A stretch of DNA of 64,000 bases from Bacillus cabrialesii (GTDB lineage Bacteria; Bacillota; Bacilli; Bacillales; Bacillaceae): positions 370,001-434,000 of the forward strand of contig NZ_CP096889.1 of assembly GCF_004124315.2 (NCBI RefSeq), in the 5' to 3' direction. Under the pieces are notes generated by a model, which saw nothing but the letters and a program-made list of their open reading frames with translations, made no database searches and was not told the DNA's origin. The translations under genes were made by a program, and so were the position numbers. Shown piece by piece: positions 1 to 8,435 of this stretch. The first letter of the stretch is position 1. Each line of letters starts with the position of its first letter.

Positions 1-17
1 AAAAAGGAGAGATTATC

Positions 18-1565
18 ATGACAACACCTTACAAACACGAGCCATTCACAAATTTCCAAGATCAAAACAACGTGGAAGCGTTTAAAAAAGCGCTTGCGAC
101 AGTAAGCGAATATTTAGGAAAAGACTATCCGCTTGTCATTAACGGCGAGAGAGTGGAAACAGAAGCGAAAATCGTTTCGATCAACCCGGCTGATAAAGAA
201 GAAGTCGTCGGCAGAGTGTCAAAAGCTACTCAAGAGCACGCTGAACAAGCGATTGAAGCGGCTGCGAAAGCATTCGAAGAGTGGAGATACACGTCTCCTG
301 AAGAAAGAGCGGCTGTCCTGTTCCGCGCTGCTGCCAAAGTCCGCAGAAGAAAACATGAATTCTCCGCTTTGCTTGTAAAAGAAGCAGGGAAGCCTTGGAA
401 CGAGGCGGATGCTGATACGGCTGAAGCAATCGACTTCATGGAGTACTATGCGCGCCAAATGATCGAACTGGCAAAAGGCAAACCGGTCAACAGCCGTGAA
501 GGCGAGAAAAACCAATATGTGTACACGCCGACTGGTGTAACAGTCGTCATTCCTCCTTGGAACTTCTTGTTCGCGATCATGGCGGGAACAACAGTGGCGC
601 CGATCGTTACTGGAAACACAGTCGTTCTAAAACCTGCCAGCGCTACACCTGTTATCGCGGCGAAATTTGTTGAGGTGCTTGAAGAGTCCGGTCTGCCGAA
701 AGGTGTAGTCAACTTTGTTCCCGGCAGCGGAGCGGAAGTCGGCGACTATCTTGTTGACCATCCAAAAACTAGCCTGATCACATTTACGGGATCAAGAGAA
801 GTTGGTACGAGAATATTCGAACGCGCGGCGAAAGTTCAGCCAGGCCAGCAGCACTTAAAGCGTGTCATCGCTGAAATGGGCGGTAAAGATACGGTTGTTG
901 TCGATGAGGACGCGGACATTGAATTGGCGGCTCAATCCATCTTTACATCAGCATTCGGCTTCGCGGGACAAAAATGTTCTGCAGGTTCACGTGCAGTAGT
1001 CCATGAAAAAGTGTATGATCAAGTATTAGAGCGTGTCATTGAAATTACGGAATCAAAAGTAACAGCAAAACCTGACAGTGCGGATGTTTATATGGGACCT
1101 GTCATTGACCAAGGTTCTTATGATAAAATTATGAGCTATATTGAGATCGGAAAACAGGAAGGCCGTTTAGTAAGCGGGGGTACTGGTGACGATTCGAAAG
1201 GATACTTCATCAAACCGACGATCTTCGCTGACCTTGATCCGAAAGCTAGACTCATGCAGGAAGAAATTTTCGGACCTGTCGTAGCATTTTCTAAAGTGTC
1301 AAACTTTGATGAAGCTTTAGAAGTGGCAAACAATACTGAATACGGTCTGACAGGCGCGGTGATCACAAACAACCGCAAGCACATCGAGCGTGCGAAACAG
1401 GAATTCCATGTTGGAAACCTGTACTTCAACCGCAACTGTACAGGCGCTATCGTCGGCTACCATCCGTTCGGAGGATTCAAAATGTCCGGAACGGATTCGA
1501 AAGCGGGCGGGCCGGATTACTTGGCATTGCATATGCAGGCTAAAACAATCAGTGAAATGTTCTAA
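18..1565 (+). CDS. putC: 1-pyrroline-5-carboxylate dehydrogenase
   Basis: Oxidises glutamate semialdehyde/P5C to glutamate with NAD+, the second step of proline breakdown in the cytoplasm. The 515-residue protein is a full-length aldehyde dehydrogenase: a PPWNF motif near residue 180, the glycine motif FTGSREVG near 255, the general-base Glu in AEMGGKDT near 287 and the catalytic Cys in GFAGQKCSAG near 321. An AAAGGAG ribosome site sits about 9 bases before the ATG. It lies directly before putP and matches the ycgN/putC position of B. subtilis; the proline dehydrogenase gene (putB) would lie just left of the window. The paralogue rocA encodes a similar enzyme, so the symbol rests on context. 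Confidence 0.95.
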   Translation: MTTPYKHEPFTNFQDQNNVEAFKKALATVSEYLGKDYPLVINGERVETEAKIVSINPADKEEVVGRVSKATQEHAEQAIEAAAKAFEEWRYTSPEERAAVLFRAAAKVRRRKHEFSALLVKEAGKPWNEADADTAEAIDFMEYYARQMIELAKGKPVNSREGEKNQYVYTPTGVTVVIPPWNFLFAIMAGTTVAPIVTGNTVVLKPASATPVIAAKFVEVLEESGLPKGVVNFVPGSGAEVGDYLVDHPKTSLITFTGSREVGTRIFERAAKVQPGQQHLKRVIAEMGGKDTVVVDEDADIELAAQSIFTSAFGFAGQKCSAGSRAVVHEKVYDQVLERVIEITESKVTAKPDSADVYMGPVIDQGSYDKIMSYIEIGKQEGRLVSGGTGDDSKGYFIKPTIFADLDPKARLMQEEIFGPVVAFSKVSNFDEALEVANNTEYGLTGAVITNNRKHIERAKQEFHVGNLYFNRNCTGAIVGYHPFGGFKMSGTDSKAGGPDYLALHMQAKTISEMF

Positions 1566-1574
1566 AGCGGGACT

Positions 1575-1607
1575 AAATGGGCATCCTCCCTGCGGGGATG
1601 TCCATTT
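1575..1607 (+). other. Intercistronic stem-loop between putC and putP
   Basis: A 12-base stem (left arm AAATGGGCATCC, right arm GGATGTCCATTT, one G-U pair) with a 9-base loop lies just after the putC stop. No T-run follows, so it is unlikely to be an intrinsic terminator. It may protect the putC transcript end or tune expression between putC and putP. Confidence 0.6.
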
Positions 1608-1641
1608 CATCCATATACCATAAAAAAGAGGAGGAAGTGCC

Positions 1642-3111
1642 ATAGAAAACACACAGCTGATTATTTCAATTTGTATTTATATGGCGGGGATGCTGCTGAT
1701 CGGCTACTTTGCTTACAAGCGCACGTCAAATCTGACGGATTACATGCTTGGAGGACGCTCTTTGGGTCCGGCGGTAACCGCTCTCAGTGCCGGTGCTGCC
1801 GATATGAGCGGCTGGCTGCTGATGGGGCTCCCGGGAGCCATGTTTTCAACAGGTCTGAGCGGTATTTGGATTGTGTTCGGACTTTGCCTTGGAGCATGGG
1901 CGAACTGGCTCTACGTTGCGCCTCGGCTGAGAACCTATACTGAACAAGCTGGGAATTCAATCACCATTCCCGGGTTCCTGGAAAATCGCTTTGGAGATCA
2001 AACAAAGCTTCTCAGACTGTTTTCAGGAATTGTGATTTTAGTCTTCTTCACATTTTATGTTTCGTCTGGAATGGTATCAGGCGGCGTCTTATTCAACAGT
2101 ATTTTGGGGATGGATTATCATACAGGCTTATGGGTTGTAACTGGTGTTGTTGTGGTATATACCTTGTTTGGCGGCTTTTTGGCTGTCAGCTGGACAGATT
2201 TTGTTCAAGGGATCATTATGTTTGCCGCACTCATTCTTGTGCCGATCGTTACGTTTTTTCACACGGGAGGGGCAAGTGAAACAGTTACTGAAATCCGCTC
2301 TGTTGATCCAGATATGTTTAATATTTTCAAAGGAACAAGCGTTCTTGGCATTATTTCTTTGTTTGCCTGGGGTTTAGGCTACTTTGGCCAGCCGCATATC
2401 ATTGTGCGTTTTATGGCGATCACGTCTGTCAAAGAGATCAAGAGAGCGCGCAGAATCGGAATGGGCTGGATGATTTTGTCGGCAGTCGGCGCTGTGCTGA
2501 CCGGTTTGGGCGGAATCGCTTATTACCATCAGCGTGGCATGACACTGAAGGACCCTGAGACGATTTTTATTCAGTTAGGGAATATCTTGTTCCATCCGAT
2601 TATCACAGGTTTTCTGATTTCAGCTATTTTGGCCGCGATTATGAGTACAATTTCTTCCCAACTGCTTGTGACATCAAGCTCTCTGGTAGAAGATTTGTAT
2701 AAGTCGATGTTCAGACGCTCAGCTTCTGATAAAGAGCTGGTGTTTTTGGGCCGTATGGCTGTTCTGGCTGTTTCAATCATCGCGTTACTGCTGGCTTGGG
2801 AGAAAAACAATACAATCCTTGGATTGGTCAGCTACGCGTGGGCGGGCTTCGGTGCATCATTCGGACCGGTTGTACTGCTCAGTCTGTTTTGGAAACGAAT
2901 GACCAAATGGGGGGCACTCGCCGGCATGATTGTGGGAGCAGCAACTGTAATCATTTGGGCGAATGCCGGTCTTTCGGATTTTCTGTATGAAATGATACCT
3001 GGTTTTGCTGCGAGTCTATTATCTGTCTTTATTGTCAGCGTATTGACGCAGGCTCCGTCACAAGCTGTCGCAGATCAGTTTAAAGACTACCAAGATACAA
3101 TGTCACAATAA
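1642..3111 (+). CDS. putP: Sodium/proline symporter PutP, apparent ATA start
   Basis: Imports proline with sodium for catabolism; an SSS-family membrane protein of about 13 helices. Family signatures include DYMLGGRSLGP and LSAGAADMSGWLLMG near the N-terminus. The first ATG in frame (1681) falls inside the first membrane helix. A strong GAGGAGG ribosome site at 1628-1634 is instead placed 7 bases before an in-frame ATA (1642), followed by E-N-T-Q-L-I-I-S, which matches my memory of the N-terminal layout of the OpuE paralogue. I therefore place the start at ATA 1642, giving 489 residues. Either ATA is used as a rare start or it is a variant or error of ATG. A start at CTG 1657 or ATG 1681 would lack a positioned ribosome site. 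It is co-directional with putC, 76 bases downstream. Confidence 0.85.
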   Translation: MENTQLIISICIYMAGMLLIGYFAYKRTSNLTDYMLGGRSLGPAVTALSAGAADMSGWLLMGLPGAMFSTGLSGIWIVFGLCLGAWANWLYVAPRLRTYTEQAGNSITIPGFLENRFGDQTKLLRLFSGIVILVFFTFYVSSGMVSGGVLFNSILGMDYHTGLWVVTGVVVVYTLFGGFLAVSWTDFVQGIIMFAALILVPIVTFFHTGGASETVTEIRSVDPDMFNIFKGTSVLGIISLFAWGLGYFGQPHIIVRFMAITSVKEIKRARRIGMGWMILSAVGAVLTGLGGIAYYHQRGMTLKDPETIFIQLGNILFHPIITGFLISAILAAIMSTISSQLLVTSSSLVEDLYKSMFRRSASDKELVFLGRMAVLAVSIIALLLAWEKNNTILGLVSYAWAGFGASFGPVVLLSLFWKRMTKWGALAGMIVGAATVIIWANAGLSDFLYEMIPGFAASLLSVFIVSVLTQAPSQAVADQFKDYQDTMSQ

Positions 3112-3117
3112 AGATTG

Positions 3118-3163
3118 AAAGGAGGAGGAAGGGGTTGTCCCTTTTTCCTCTTTTCTCCTTTTA
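3118..3163 (+). terminator. Possible terminator after putP
   Basis: A purine-rich arm (GAGGAAGGGG) followed by TTGT and a complementary pyrimidine-rich arm (CCCTTTTTCCTC), then a T-rich stretch. The pairing is imperfect, so this is a weak call for the end of the put operon. Confidence 0.4.
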
Positions 3164-3263
3164 GGCGGCTGTTTTTTTCTTTTGGAAACAAACGTATGTT
3201 TTTCTATACAAATAGACCCCGTATGGATATGATTAAAGTAAAAAAAGTATAGGAGAAAAAGGT

Positions 3264-4499
3264 ATGGAAGAGCTTTTAGAGAGAGTTTTTTCATTTTCAG
3301 ATGTTGATAAGCTGATTGATTTTATCAGCTATGAACTGCAAAAACCAGTGATACTGGAAAGCGCGGATTTCTTTTTGTTAGCCTATAATTCTTACTATAT
3401 TAACCATTTTGATTCTGCCAATCAGCAGACTATTTTCTCAAAAAAATGTCCGGTCCAGATTTTTGAGAGATTTTTGAAGGACGGAATCATTGAAAAACTG
3501 AAAACAGAACCTGAGCCTTTTCGCGTCAATAAAATTGAAAGCATCGGGTTAAACCAGAGGGTAGTCGTGAGTGCGAAGCACAAAGGGGAAGTCATGGGCT
3601 ACATCTGGATTCAGGAGCTGGATCAAAATCTGACGGAAGAAGAGCTCGACTTTTTGTATGAGACGTCCTTCCATGTCGGAAAAATCATTTATAAAACGAA
3701 CAAGCTGAAACAGGAAAAGGAAGAAAAAGCGGAAGATCTCATTAAACGGGCGATCTATCAGCAATTCATCTCGGAGAAGGAACTCAGACGGGAAGCCGAA
3801 AGGATCAACACCGTGCTGCCTTCCATGTTTTCAGTAGTCATCCTGCACGCCGCGAATGGGGATGGGGAAGCGGTTGAGGATCTAAAGGAAAATATCAGGT
3901 CGTACCTGAATTTACGGGATAAAGTCAGTCATGTCTTAACGATCGAATCAAATATTGTCATCGTCGTAGCGAGTTTTTCCCAAAAAAGCTCCGTCTCCTC
4001 GGCAGCTTCTGAATTTATTAATAAGCTGTTAACACATTTTCACTTTCAAAAAATACCTACCCCTATTTATATCGGTATCGGAAACGAATATGATCATCTT
4101 TTAAAACTCGGCAAGAGCTATAAAGAAGCACTTGAAGTCATCAAAGCCGCAGAAATCACCGGCAATCAGGAAAACATTCCATATGAATATGCCAAACTCG
4201 GCATTTACCGCTATTTAGAAAGCATTGAACAGAAAAATGAACTTTTAGAATACGAGAATAAGGATTTGGCTTTATTAAAAGCGAAAGACCAAGAAAGCAG
4301 CACCGAGCTTTTGAAAACGCTGGAAGTCTATCTCCTCAACAACTGCAAAACAAAACCAGCAGCTGAACAGCTGTTTATTCACCAAAATACATTGAATTAC
4401 CGCATTAAGCAGATTACTGAAATGACGTCGATCGATTTAAGTGATTTTAGGACACGCTGCCAGCTCTATCTTGATTTGATGCTGATGAAAAAGAAATAA
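3264..4499 (+). CDS. putR: PucR-type transcriptional activator of the put operon
   Basis: The 411-residue protein has the PucR/CdaR layout: an N-terminal sensor region, a central GGDEF-like domain (around residues 170-300) and a C-terminal helix-turn-helix with the signature NNCKTKPAAEQLFIHQNTLNYR near residue 365. In B. subtilis the protein at this position (YcgP/PutR) activates putBCP in response to proline. It follows putP by about 150 bases in the same direction. The ATG is preceded by AGGAGAAAAAGGT. The role is inferred from family and location; the DNA-binding domain is clear. Confidence 0.92.
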   Translation: MEELLERVFSFSDVDKLIDFISYELQKPVILESADFFLLAYNSYYINHFDSANQQTIFSKKCPVQIFERFLKDGIIEKLKTEPEPFRVNKIESIGLNQRVVVSAKHKGEVMGYIWIQELDQNLTEEELDFLYETSFHVGKIIYKTNKLKQEKEEKAEDLIKRAIYQQFISEKELRREAERINTVLPSMFSVVILHAANGDGEAVEDLKENIRSYLNLRDKVSHVLTIESNIVIVVASFSQKSSVSSAASEFINKLLTHFHFQKIPTPIYIGIGNEYDHLLKLGKSYKEALEVIKAAEITGNQENIPYEYAKLGIYRYLESIEQKNELLEYENKDLALLKAKDQESSTELLKTLEVYLLNNCKTKPAAEQLFIHQNTLNYRIKQITEMTSIDLSDFRTRCQLYLDLMLMKKK

Positions 4500-4528
4500 A
4501 AAAAGAAACCAGTACTTGTACTGGTTTC
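4500..4528 (-). terminator. Terminator between putR and ycgQ
   Basis: Perfect arms GAAACCAGTAC (4505-4515) and GTACTGGTTTC (4518-4528). On the minus strand the stem is followed by TTTTTTT, giving a good terminator for the leftward ycgR-ycgQ transcript; on the plus strand no T-run follows. Confidence 0.7.
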
Positions 4529-4536
4529 GCCTTCAT

Positions 4537-5394
4537 TTAAAATCCTCTGTAAACGTACGGGTCATCAGGCTTTTTAATGGTTTTCCAGTCAGTCACTTTC
4601 ACAACAGGGAGCGTTGATTTGAAAGGCTGGTAATATTCTGAGGCCAGGGTGCCCTTAATCTGAACCCACTCATCGTCCTTGATGTTCATGTCTTTCGGAA
4701 ACTCCACAAGCATCCCGTAAACGCCGGAATCAGCGATACAGTGAATGATGCCAAACCTCAACACGAACAGCTGGTTTTTGTTAATCGCGTTTCCTTTATA
4801 CGCAAATCCATGAAATTCAATCGTCCGTCCGAGAAATTCACCAGGATAGTTATATATCGTTTCCATTCCTTTTAGGAAATCATCATCGGTCAGGGAAATC
4901 TCTTTCTTGCTGGAATACTTATTAAACAGCTGTTTCATCTGTTTGTCATAGCTGTCTTGCGCGTAATAAAGACTCGCATCAGGCCGCAAATACTGTGTTT
5001 GGGAGTAATGATCCCCGCTCTCCATCGCCTTAAACGAGAACCCTTTTGTTTTAACAATGGATGAGTCAAGCGTCGCAATCGGGAAGAAGATGCCCGACAC
5101 CAAAGGAAAAAGAAACACAAGATAAATCACATAACGCTGATAAAATGGCTTGTTTTGTTCATGGTCATGTTCGTGATCATGGCCGCACCCGCAATCATGA
5201 TCGTGGTGATGCCCGCCTTTTTCAGGCGACCTGATAAATACATACGCTTGAACGGCTGTCAGAATGGCCAGCAGGAAGATCGCAATAAAGGAAAGATAGG
5301 CGTATTTCATATTGATATATTTTGTTAGATTTCCTGAGGTATGCAGGTGATAAAAGAAAAACGTAAACCCCATCAGCACCAATAAACGAAACAT
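4537..5394 (-). CDS. ycgQ: DUF1980 / TIGR03943-type membrane protein YcgQ
   Basis: The 285-residue protein has two N-terminal membrane helices (about residues 1-15 and 30-52), then a charged segment with a strikingly metal-ligand-rich run around residues 60-80 (HHHDHDCGCGHDHEHDHE), a third helix near 90-110 and a soluble C-terminal domain. It is encoded 4 bases after the ycgR stop; its ribosome site GGGGTGA overlaps that stop, so translation is probably coupled. Function is unknown. The His/Asp/Cys cluster suggests transition-metal binding, and the partner is a permease-like protein. No metal-responsive box was seen upstream of the pair. Confidence 0.9.
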   Translation of the reverse strand: MFRLLVLMGFTFFFYHLHTSGNLTKYINMKYAYLSFIAIFLLAILTAVQAYVFIRSPEKGGHHHDHDCGCGHDHEHDHEQNKPFYQRYVIYLVFLFPLVSGIFFPIATLDSSIVKTKGFSFKAMESGDHYSQTQYLRPDASLYYAQDSYDKQMKQLFNKYSSKKEISLTDDDFLKGMETIYNYPGEFLGRTIEFHGFAYKGNAINKNQLFVLRFGIIHCIADSGVYGMLVEFPKDMNIKDDEWVQIKGTLASEYYQPFKSTLPVVKVTDWKTIKKPDDPYVYRGF

Positions 5395-5398
5395 CCAA

Positions 5399-6283
5399 TC
5401 ACCCCTTTACCAGTAGTGATCCCGCTAAGACGAGCACGACAATGTACGTAATCAGCAGGCAAACAAATCGTTTTTTGAAGGCCGCAAGCATCATCAATAG
5501 ATTCTTAATATCCACCATCGCGCCAAAGACGAGAAACGCGATTAAGGATCCTAATGAAAATGTGCTGCTGAAGGAAGACGCGATGAACGCATCGACTTCC
5601 GAACAAAGCGACAAGACAAACGCCAGACCCATCATCACGAGGGAAGAGGATACATCATTCTGCCCGATCGCAAGCAGAGTGGATGTTTTGACATACGTCT
5701 GCATAGCGGCTGCGATAAAGGCGCCGATAATTAAATACTTCCCCACGGAGAAAAATTCATCAATGGCATGGCGCAAGGTCCCGCCCAGCTTTTGAAGCAG
5801 AGTGTGGTGATGATGGTGGTGATGCCCGGGTTCATCAGGCTTTAACAGCTGATTATCCTTAAATTGATAGGATAGGATGATCCCAATGATCACCGAAACG
5901 GCGAGTGCCAGTCCGCCCCTGTAAAAGACTACGCTCCACCTGTTCCCGAACGCAATAAAAGTAGAAAATAAGACGATAGGATTAATGATAGGCGCGGTCA
6001 GCATGAAAGCGACACCCGCGTGCAGGGGAACTCCCTTTAACAGAAGCCGCCTCGTAATCGGGATAATGCCGCATTCGCAGGCGGGAAACAAAACCCCGGC
6101 CAGCGCACCGAATAATACGGCGAGAAAACGGTTTTTCGGCATGATTCTTGTAATCATTTCTTCAGAAACAAACATTTGAATGATTCCGGAAAGTATGACG
6201 CCAATCAGAATAAAAGGAATGGCTTCTATTAAAATGCTGATAAAAATAGAATTCAGCTGAAGAAAAGATGATTGTGCTGTCAC
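5399..6283 (-). CDS. ycgR: Predicted permease YcgR (UPF0718 family)
   Basis: A polytopic membrane protein, about eight helices in two halves separated by a hydrophilic loop holding seven consecutive histidines (near residue 155). Conserved family segments include CECGIIP near residue 70 and LCSEVDAFIA near 230. The longest frame starts at ATG 6301, but a GGAGG ribosome site lies inside that frame (6291-6295) seven bases before GTG 6283, so I start at GTG; this gives 294 residues, the length I recall for YcgR. It forms a two-gene operon with ycgQ. The transported substrate is not established; the histidine tract hints at a metal. Confidence 0.88.
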   Translation of the reverse strand: MTAQSSFLQLNSIFISILIEAIPFILIGVILSGIIQMFVSEEMITRIMPKNRFLAVLFGALAGVLFPACECGIIPITRRLLLKGVPLHAGVAFMLTAPIINPIVLFSTFIAFGNRWSVVFYRGGLALAVSVIIGIILSYQFKDNQLLKPDEPGHHHHHHHTLLQKLGGTLRHAIDEFFSVGKYLIIGAFIAAAMQTYVKTSTLLAIGQNDVSSSLVMMGLAFVLSLCSEVDAFIASSFSSTFSLGSLIAFLVFGAMVDIKNLLMMLAAFKKRFVCLLITYIVVLVLAGSLLVKG

Positions 6284-6370
6284 AATAAAACCTCCGCTCA
6301 TGTTAGCTGCCTCTTATGATACCAGAAAAAGAGGCACCGTTTGTTTGACGGAGGAGGGGGAAGGATTGTT

Positions 6371-7234
6371 TCACTTTGTTGAGGATTCTAAAAAGCCGAG
6401 TAGGATACTGTCTGTTTCAGCAGCTTCTTTTCCGAGCCAAATCAGGTGCCCCCATGAGTGAAGCAAACAGAGGGCGGCGTCATGAATGTGCTCTTTTGCA
6501 TGATGTGCATGTGACAAGTCGACAAATCCATCATAAACACTTTGCATAATCAGCACGGGACATGAGATGGCCTGCAGTTCTTTCGAAGAGACCGCGGTTG
6601 TTTGTGACAAGTCAAGCAGAAATCCTTCACCAGAGCGCTGCCGGCTGTTCATTTTTCGAAAAGCTTCTATGTCGCTTTCATCCATCAAGGACTTGATTCG
6701 CTGAAACGGAAGCGTGCTGAATTGCGGGCTCATAGCTCGAAACATCGAACGCGGAAAGGCGTTATTCAAAGAAGAAATCAGCTTCCATATCCACTTTTCC
6801 AGCGGCGGACGGAAGAGAATTCTTGCGGCTTTGTATTCCGTGTCTTTGGGGGTGAGCCATTCCTTTGTGACCGCGGATTGCAGGATCAAAGTGTTAACCC
6901 TTTCCGGATAATGTGAGGCAAAGCATATGCCGCTCGGCCCTCCTGCTGAGATGGAAATTACATGGACGCGTTCGATTTGTAAATGATCTAATATATTCAC
7001 ATAAAAACGGCAGGCGTCGGCAAGGCTTTTTCCAATCTCTTTTGACGTTCGTCCGTAGCCAGGCCTTGAAGGCGTAATGATGGAATAGCCCTGCTCAATC
7101 AGCGCTGTGTACCCGAATTCCTCGTAACAATTTGAATGTCCGCCATGCATGACAAGGATTGGGGTTCCCTTGCCTGTCACAGAATATTCTAGTGTACGTC
7201 CTTCGATAGTGATCGTTTCGACTCGTCTTTTCAT
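6371..7234 (-). CDS. ycgS: Alpha/beta-hydrolase YcgS
   Basis: The 287-residue single-domain protein carries the alpha/beta-hydrolase fold signatures: an oxyanion HGGHS motif near residue 30, a nucleophile elbow S-I-S-A-G-G near residue 97 and a probable catalytic His in SWGHLIWLG near residue 265. Substrate unknown; no signal peptide, so cytoplasmic. It is transcribed leftward, apart from ycgR and divergent from ycgT. The ribosome site GGGAG is 7-8 bases before the ATG. Confidence 0.88.
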   Translation of the reverse strand: MKRRVETITIEGRTLEYSVTGKGTPILVMHGGHSNCYEEFGYTALIEQGYSIITPSRPGYGRTSKEIGKSLADACRFYVNILDHLQIERVHVISISAGGPSGICFASHYPERVNTLILQSAVTKEWLTPKDTEYKAARILFRPPLEKWIWKLISSLNNAFPRSMFRAMSPQFSTLPFQRIKSLMDESDIEAFRKMNSRQRSGEGFLLDLSQTTAVSSKELQAISCPVLIMQSVYDGFVDLSHAHHAKEHIHDAALCLLHSWGHLIWLGKEAAETDSILLGFLESSTK

Positions 7235-7339
7235 TTGTTTCTCCCATTTGTTTTTTGCCTATTATAGAGTTTTCAGCAATTGACCACAAGGAGAAGAAAT
7301 GAATAAACAAAGGCCCTTGAAATATGATATACTTTGTAT

Positions 7340-7354
7340 TGATATTCATTCTCA
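7340..7354. promoter_or_regulatory. Fur box upstream of ycgT
   Basis: TGATATTCATTCTCA matches the 7-1-7 Fur consensus TGATAATnATTATCA at all but two of 14 defined positions. It lies about 40 bases before the ycgT ATG, suggesting iron repression. As I recall, ycgT belongs to the Fur regulon of B. subtilis. Confidence 0.8.
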
Positions 7355-7395
7355 ATTAAAGTTGTTGATATAGATGTGAACGGGAGGCAGGACGG

Positions 7396-8406
7396 ATGGC
7401 TGAGAATCGAGAGGTATATGACGTTACGATTATAGGTGGGGGTCCAATTGGGCTGTTTACAGCTTTTTACTGCGGAATGCGGGAGCTGAAAACGAAAGTA
7501 ATCGAATTTTTGCCGAGGCTCGGAGGGAAGGTGTCTTTATTCTTTCCTGAGAAAATCATTCGCGATATCGGCGGGATACCGGGAATTGCGGGAAAGCAGC
7601 TGATCGAGCAGCTGAAGGAGCAGGCGGCGACGTTTGATCCTGATATCATGCTGAATCAGCGTGTGACCGGGTTAGAACGCCTGAATGACGGCACCATTGT
7701 ATTGACAGGTTCTGAAGGGGAAAAGCACTATACAAGAACTGTGATTTTGGCTTGCGGCATGGGCACGCTTGAGGTCAATGAGTTTGACAGCGAGGATGCA
7801 ACCCGATACGCGGGCAAAAATCTTCATTATGGGGTGGAGAAGCTTGATTTGTTTAAAGGCAAGCGGGTCGTGATATCAGGCGGCGGAGATACTGCCGTCG
7901 ATTGGGCTAATGAGCTGGAACCGATTGCGGCGTCTGTGACTGTTGTTCATCGCCGCGAGGAATTCGGCGGAATGGAAAGCAGTGTGACGAAAATGAAGCA
8001 ATCGTCGGTGCGAGTGCTTACCCCTTATCGTCTGGAGCAGCTGAGCGGCAATGAGGAGCGCATCCAAAAAGTGACGATTTGTCATGCTGAGTCTGGCCAG
8101 AGGGAAGAGATAGAGGTTGATGAACTGATCATTAATCATGGCTTCAAAATTGATCTCGGGCCGATGAAGGAGTGGGGGCTGGAGATTGAAGAAGGCAGGG
8201 TGAAAGCGGACAGACACATGCGGACGAATCTTCCGGGCGTGTTTGTGGCGGGCGACGCGGCTTTTTATGAAAGTAAGCTGAGATTGATTGCCGGCGGTTT
8301 TACGGAAGGCCCGACAGCGGTCAACAGCGCGAAGGCGTATTTGGACCCTAAGGCCGAGAATATGGCGATGTATTCAACTCATCATAAAAAATTGGTGCAT
8401 AAATAA
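7396..8406 (+). CDS. ycgT: Ferredoxin/flavodoxin-NADP+ reductase-like protein
   Basis: The 336-residue flavoprotein is of the thioredoxin-reductase-like (type 2) ferredoxin-NADP reductase family, paralogous to YumC. Visible signatures are the FAD-binding GGGPIG near residue 15, the NADPH-binding SGGGDTAVDWAN near residue 160 and the C-terminal FAD motif FVAGDAAF near 288. There is no CxxC redox pair, which separates it from thioredoxin reductases. It probably passes electrons from NADPH to ferredoxin or flavodoxin, and the Fur box upstream points to a role during iron limitation. It is a single gene with GGGAGG about 9 bases before the ATG. Confidence 0.93.
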   Translation: MAENREVYDVTIIGGGPIGLFTAFYCGMRELKTKVIEFLPRLGGKVSLFFPEKIIRDIGGIPGIAGKQLIEQLKEQAATFDPDIMLNQRVTGLERLNDGTIVLTGSEGEKHYTRTVILACGMGTLEVNEFDSEDATRYAGKNLHYGVEKLDLFKGKRVVISGGGDTAVDWANELEPIAASVTVVHRREEFGGMESSVTKMKQSSVRVLTPYRLEQLSGNEERIQKVTICHAESGQREEIEVDELIINHGFKIDLGPMKEWGLEIEEGRVKADRHMRTNLPGVFVAGDAAFYESKLRLIAGGFTEGPTAVNSAKAYLDPKAENMAMYSTHHKKLVHK

Positions 8407-8429
8407 AACAGCCCTTAAGGAAAGGGCTG
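8402..8429 (-). terminator. Terminator of the nas operon
   Basis: Arms CAGCCCTT (8409-8416) and AAGGGCTG (8422-8429). Read leftward, the stem is followed by TTTTATTT, placing it just after nasF. It overlaps the end of ycgT and may also stop transcription from that side. Confidence 0.7.
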
Positions 8430-8435
8430 CCGCAA

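Noticed and set aside
5810..5825. CAC/GTG-rich tract in ycgR as a simple-sequence repeat
   Set aside because: It encodes the histidine run of the loop using CAC and CAT codons; a coding feature, not a microsatellite.
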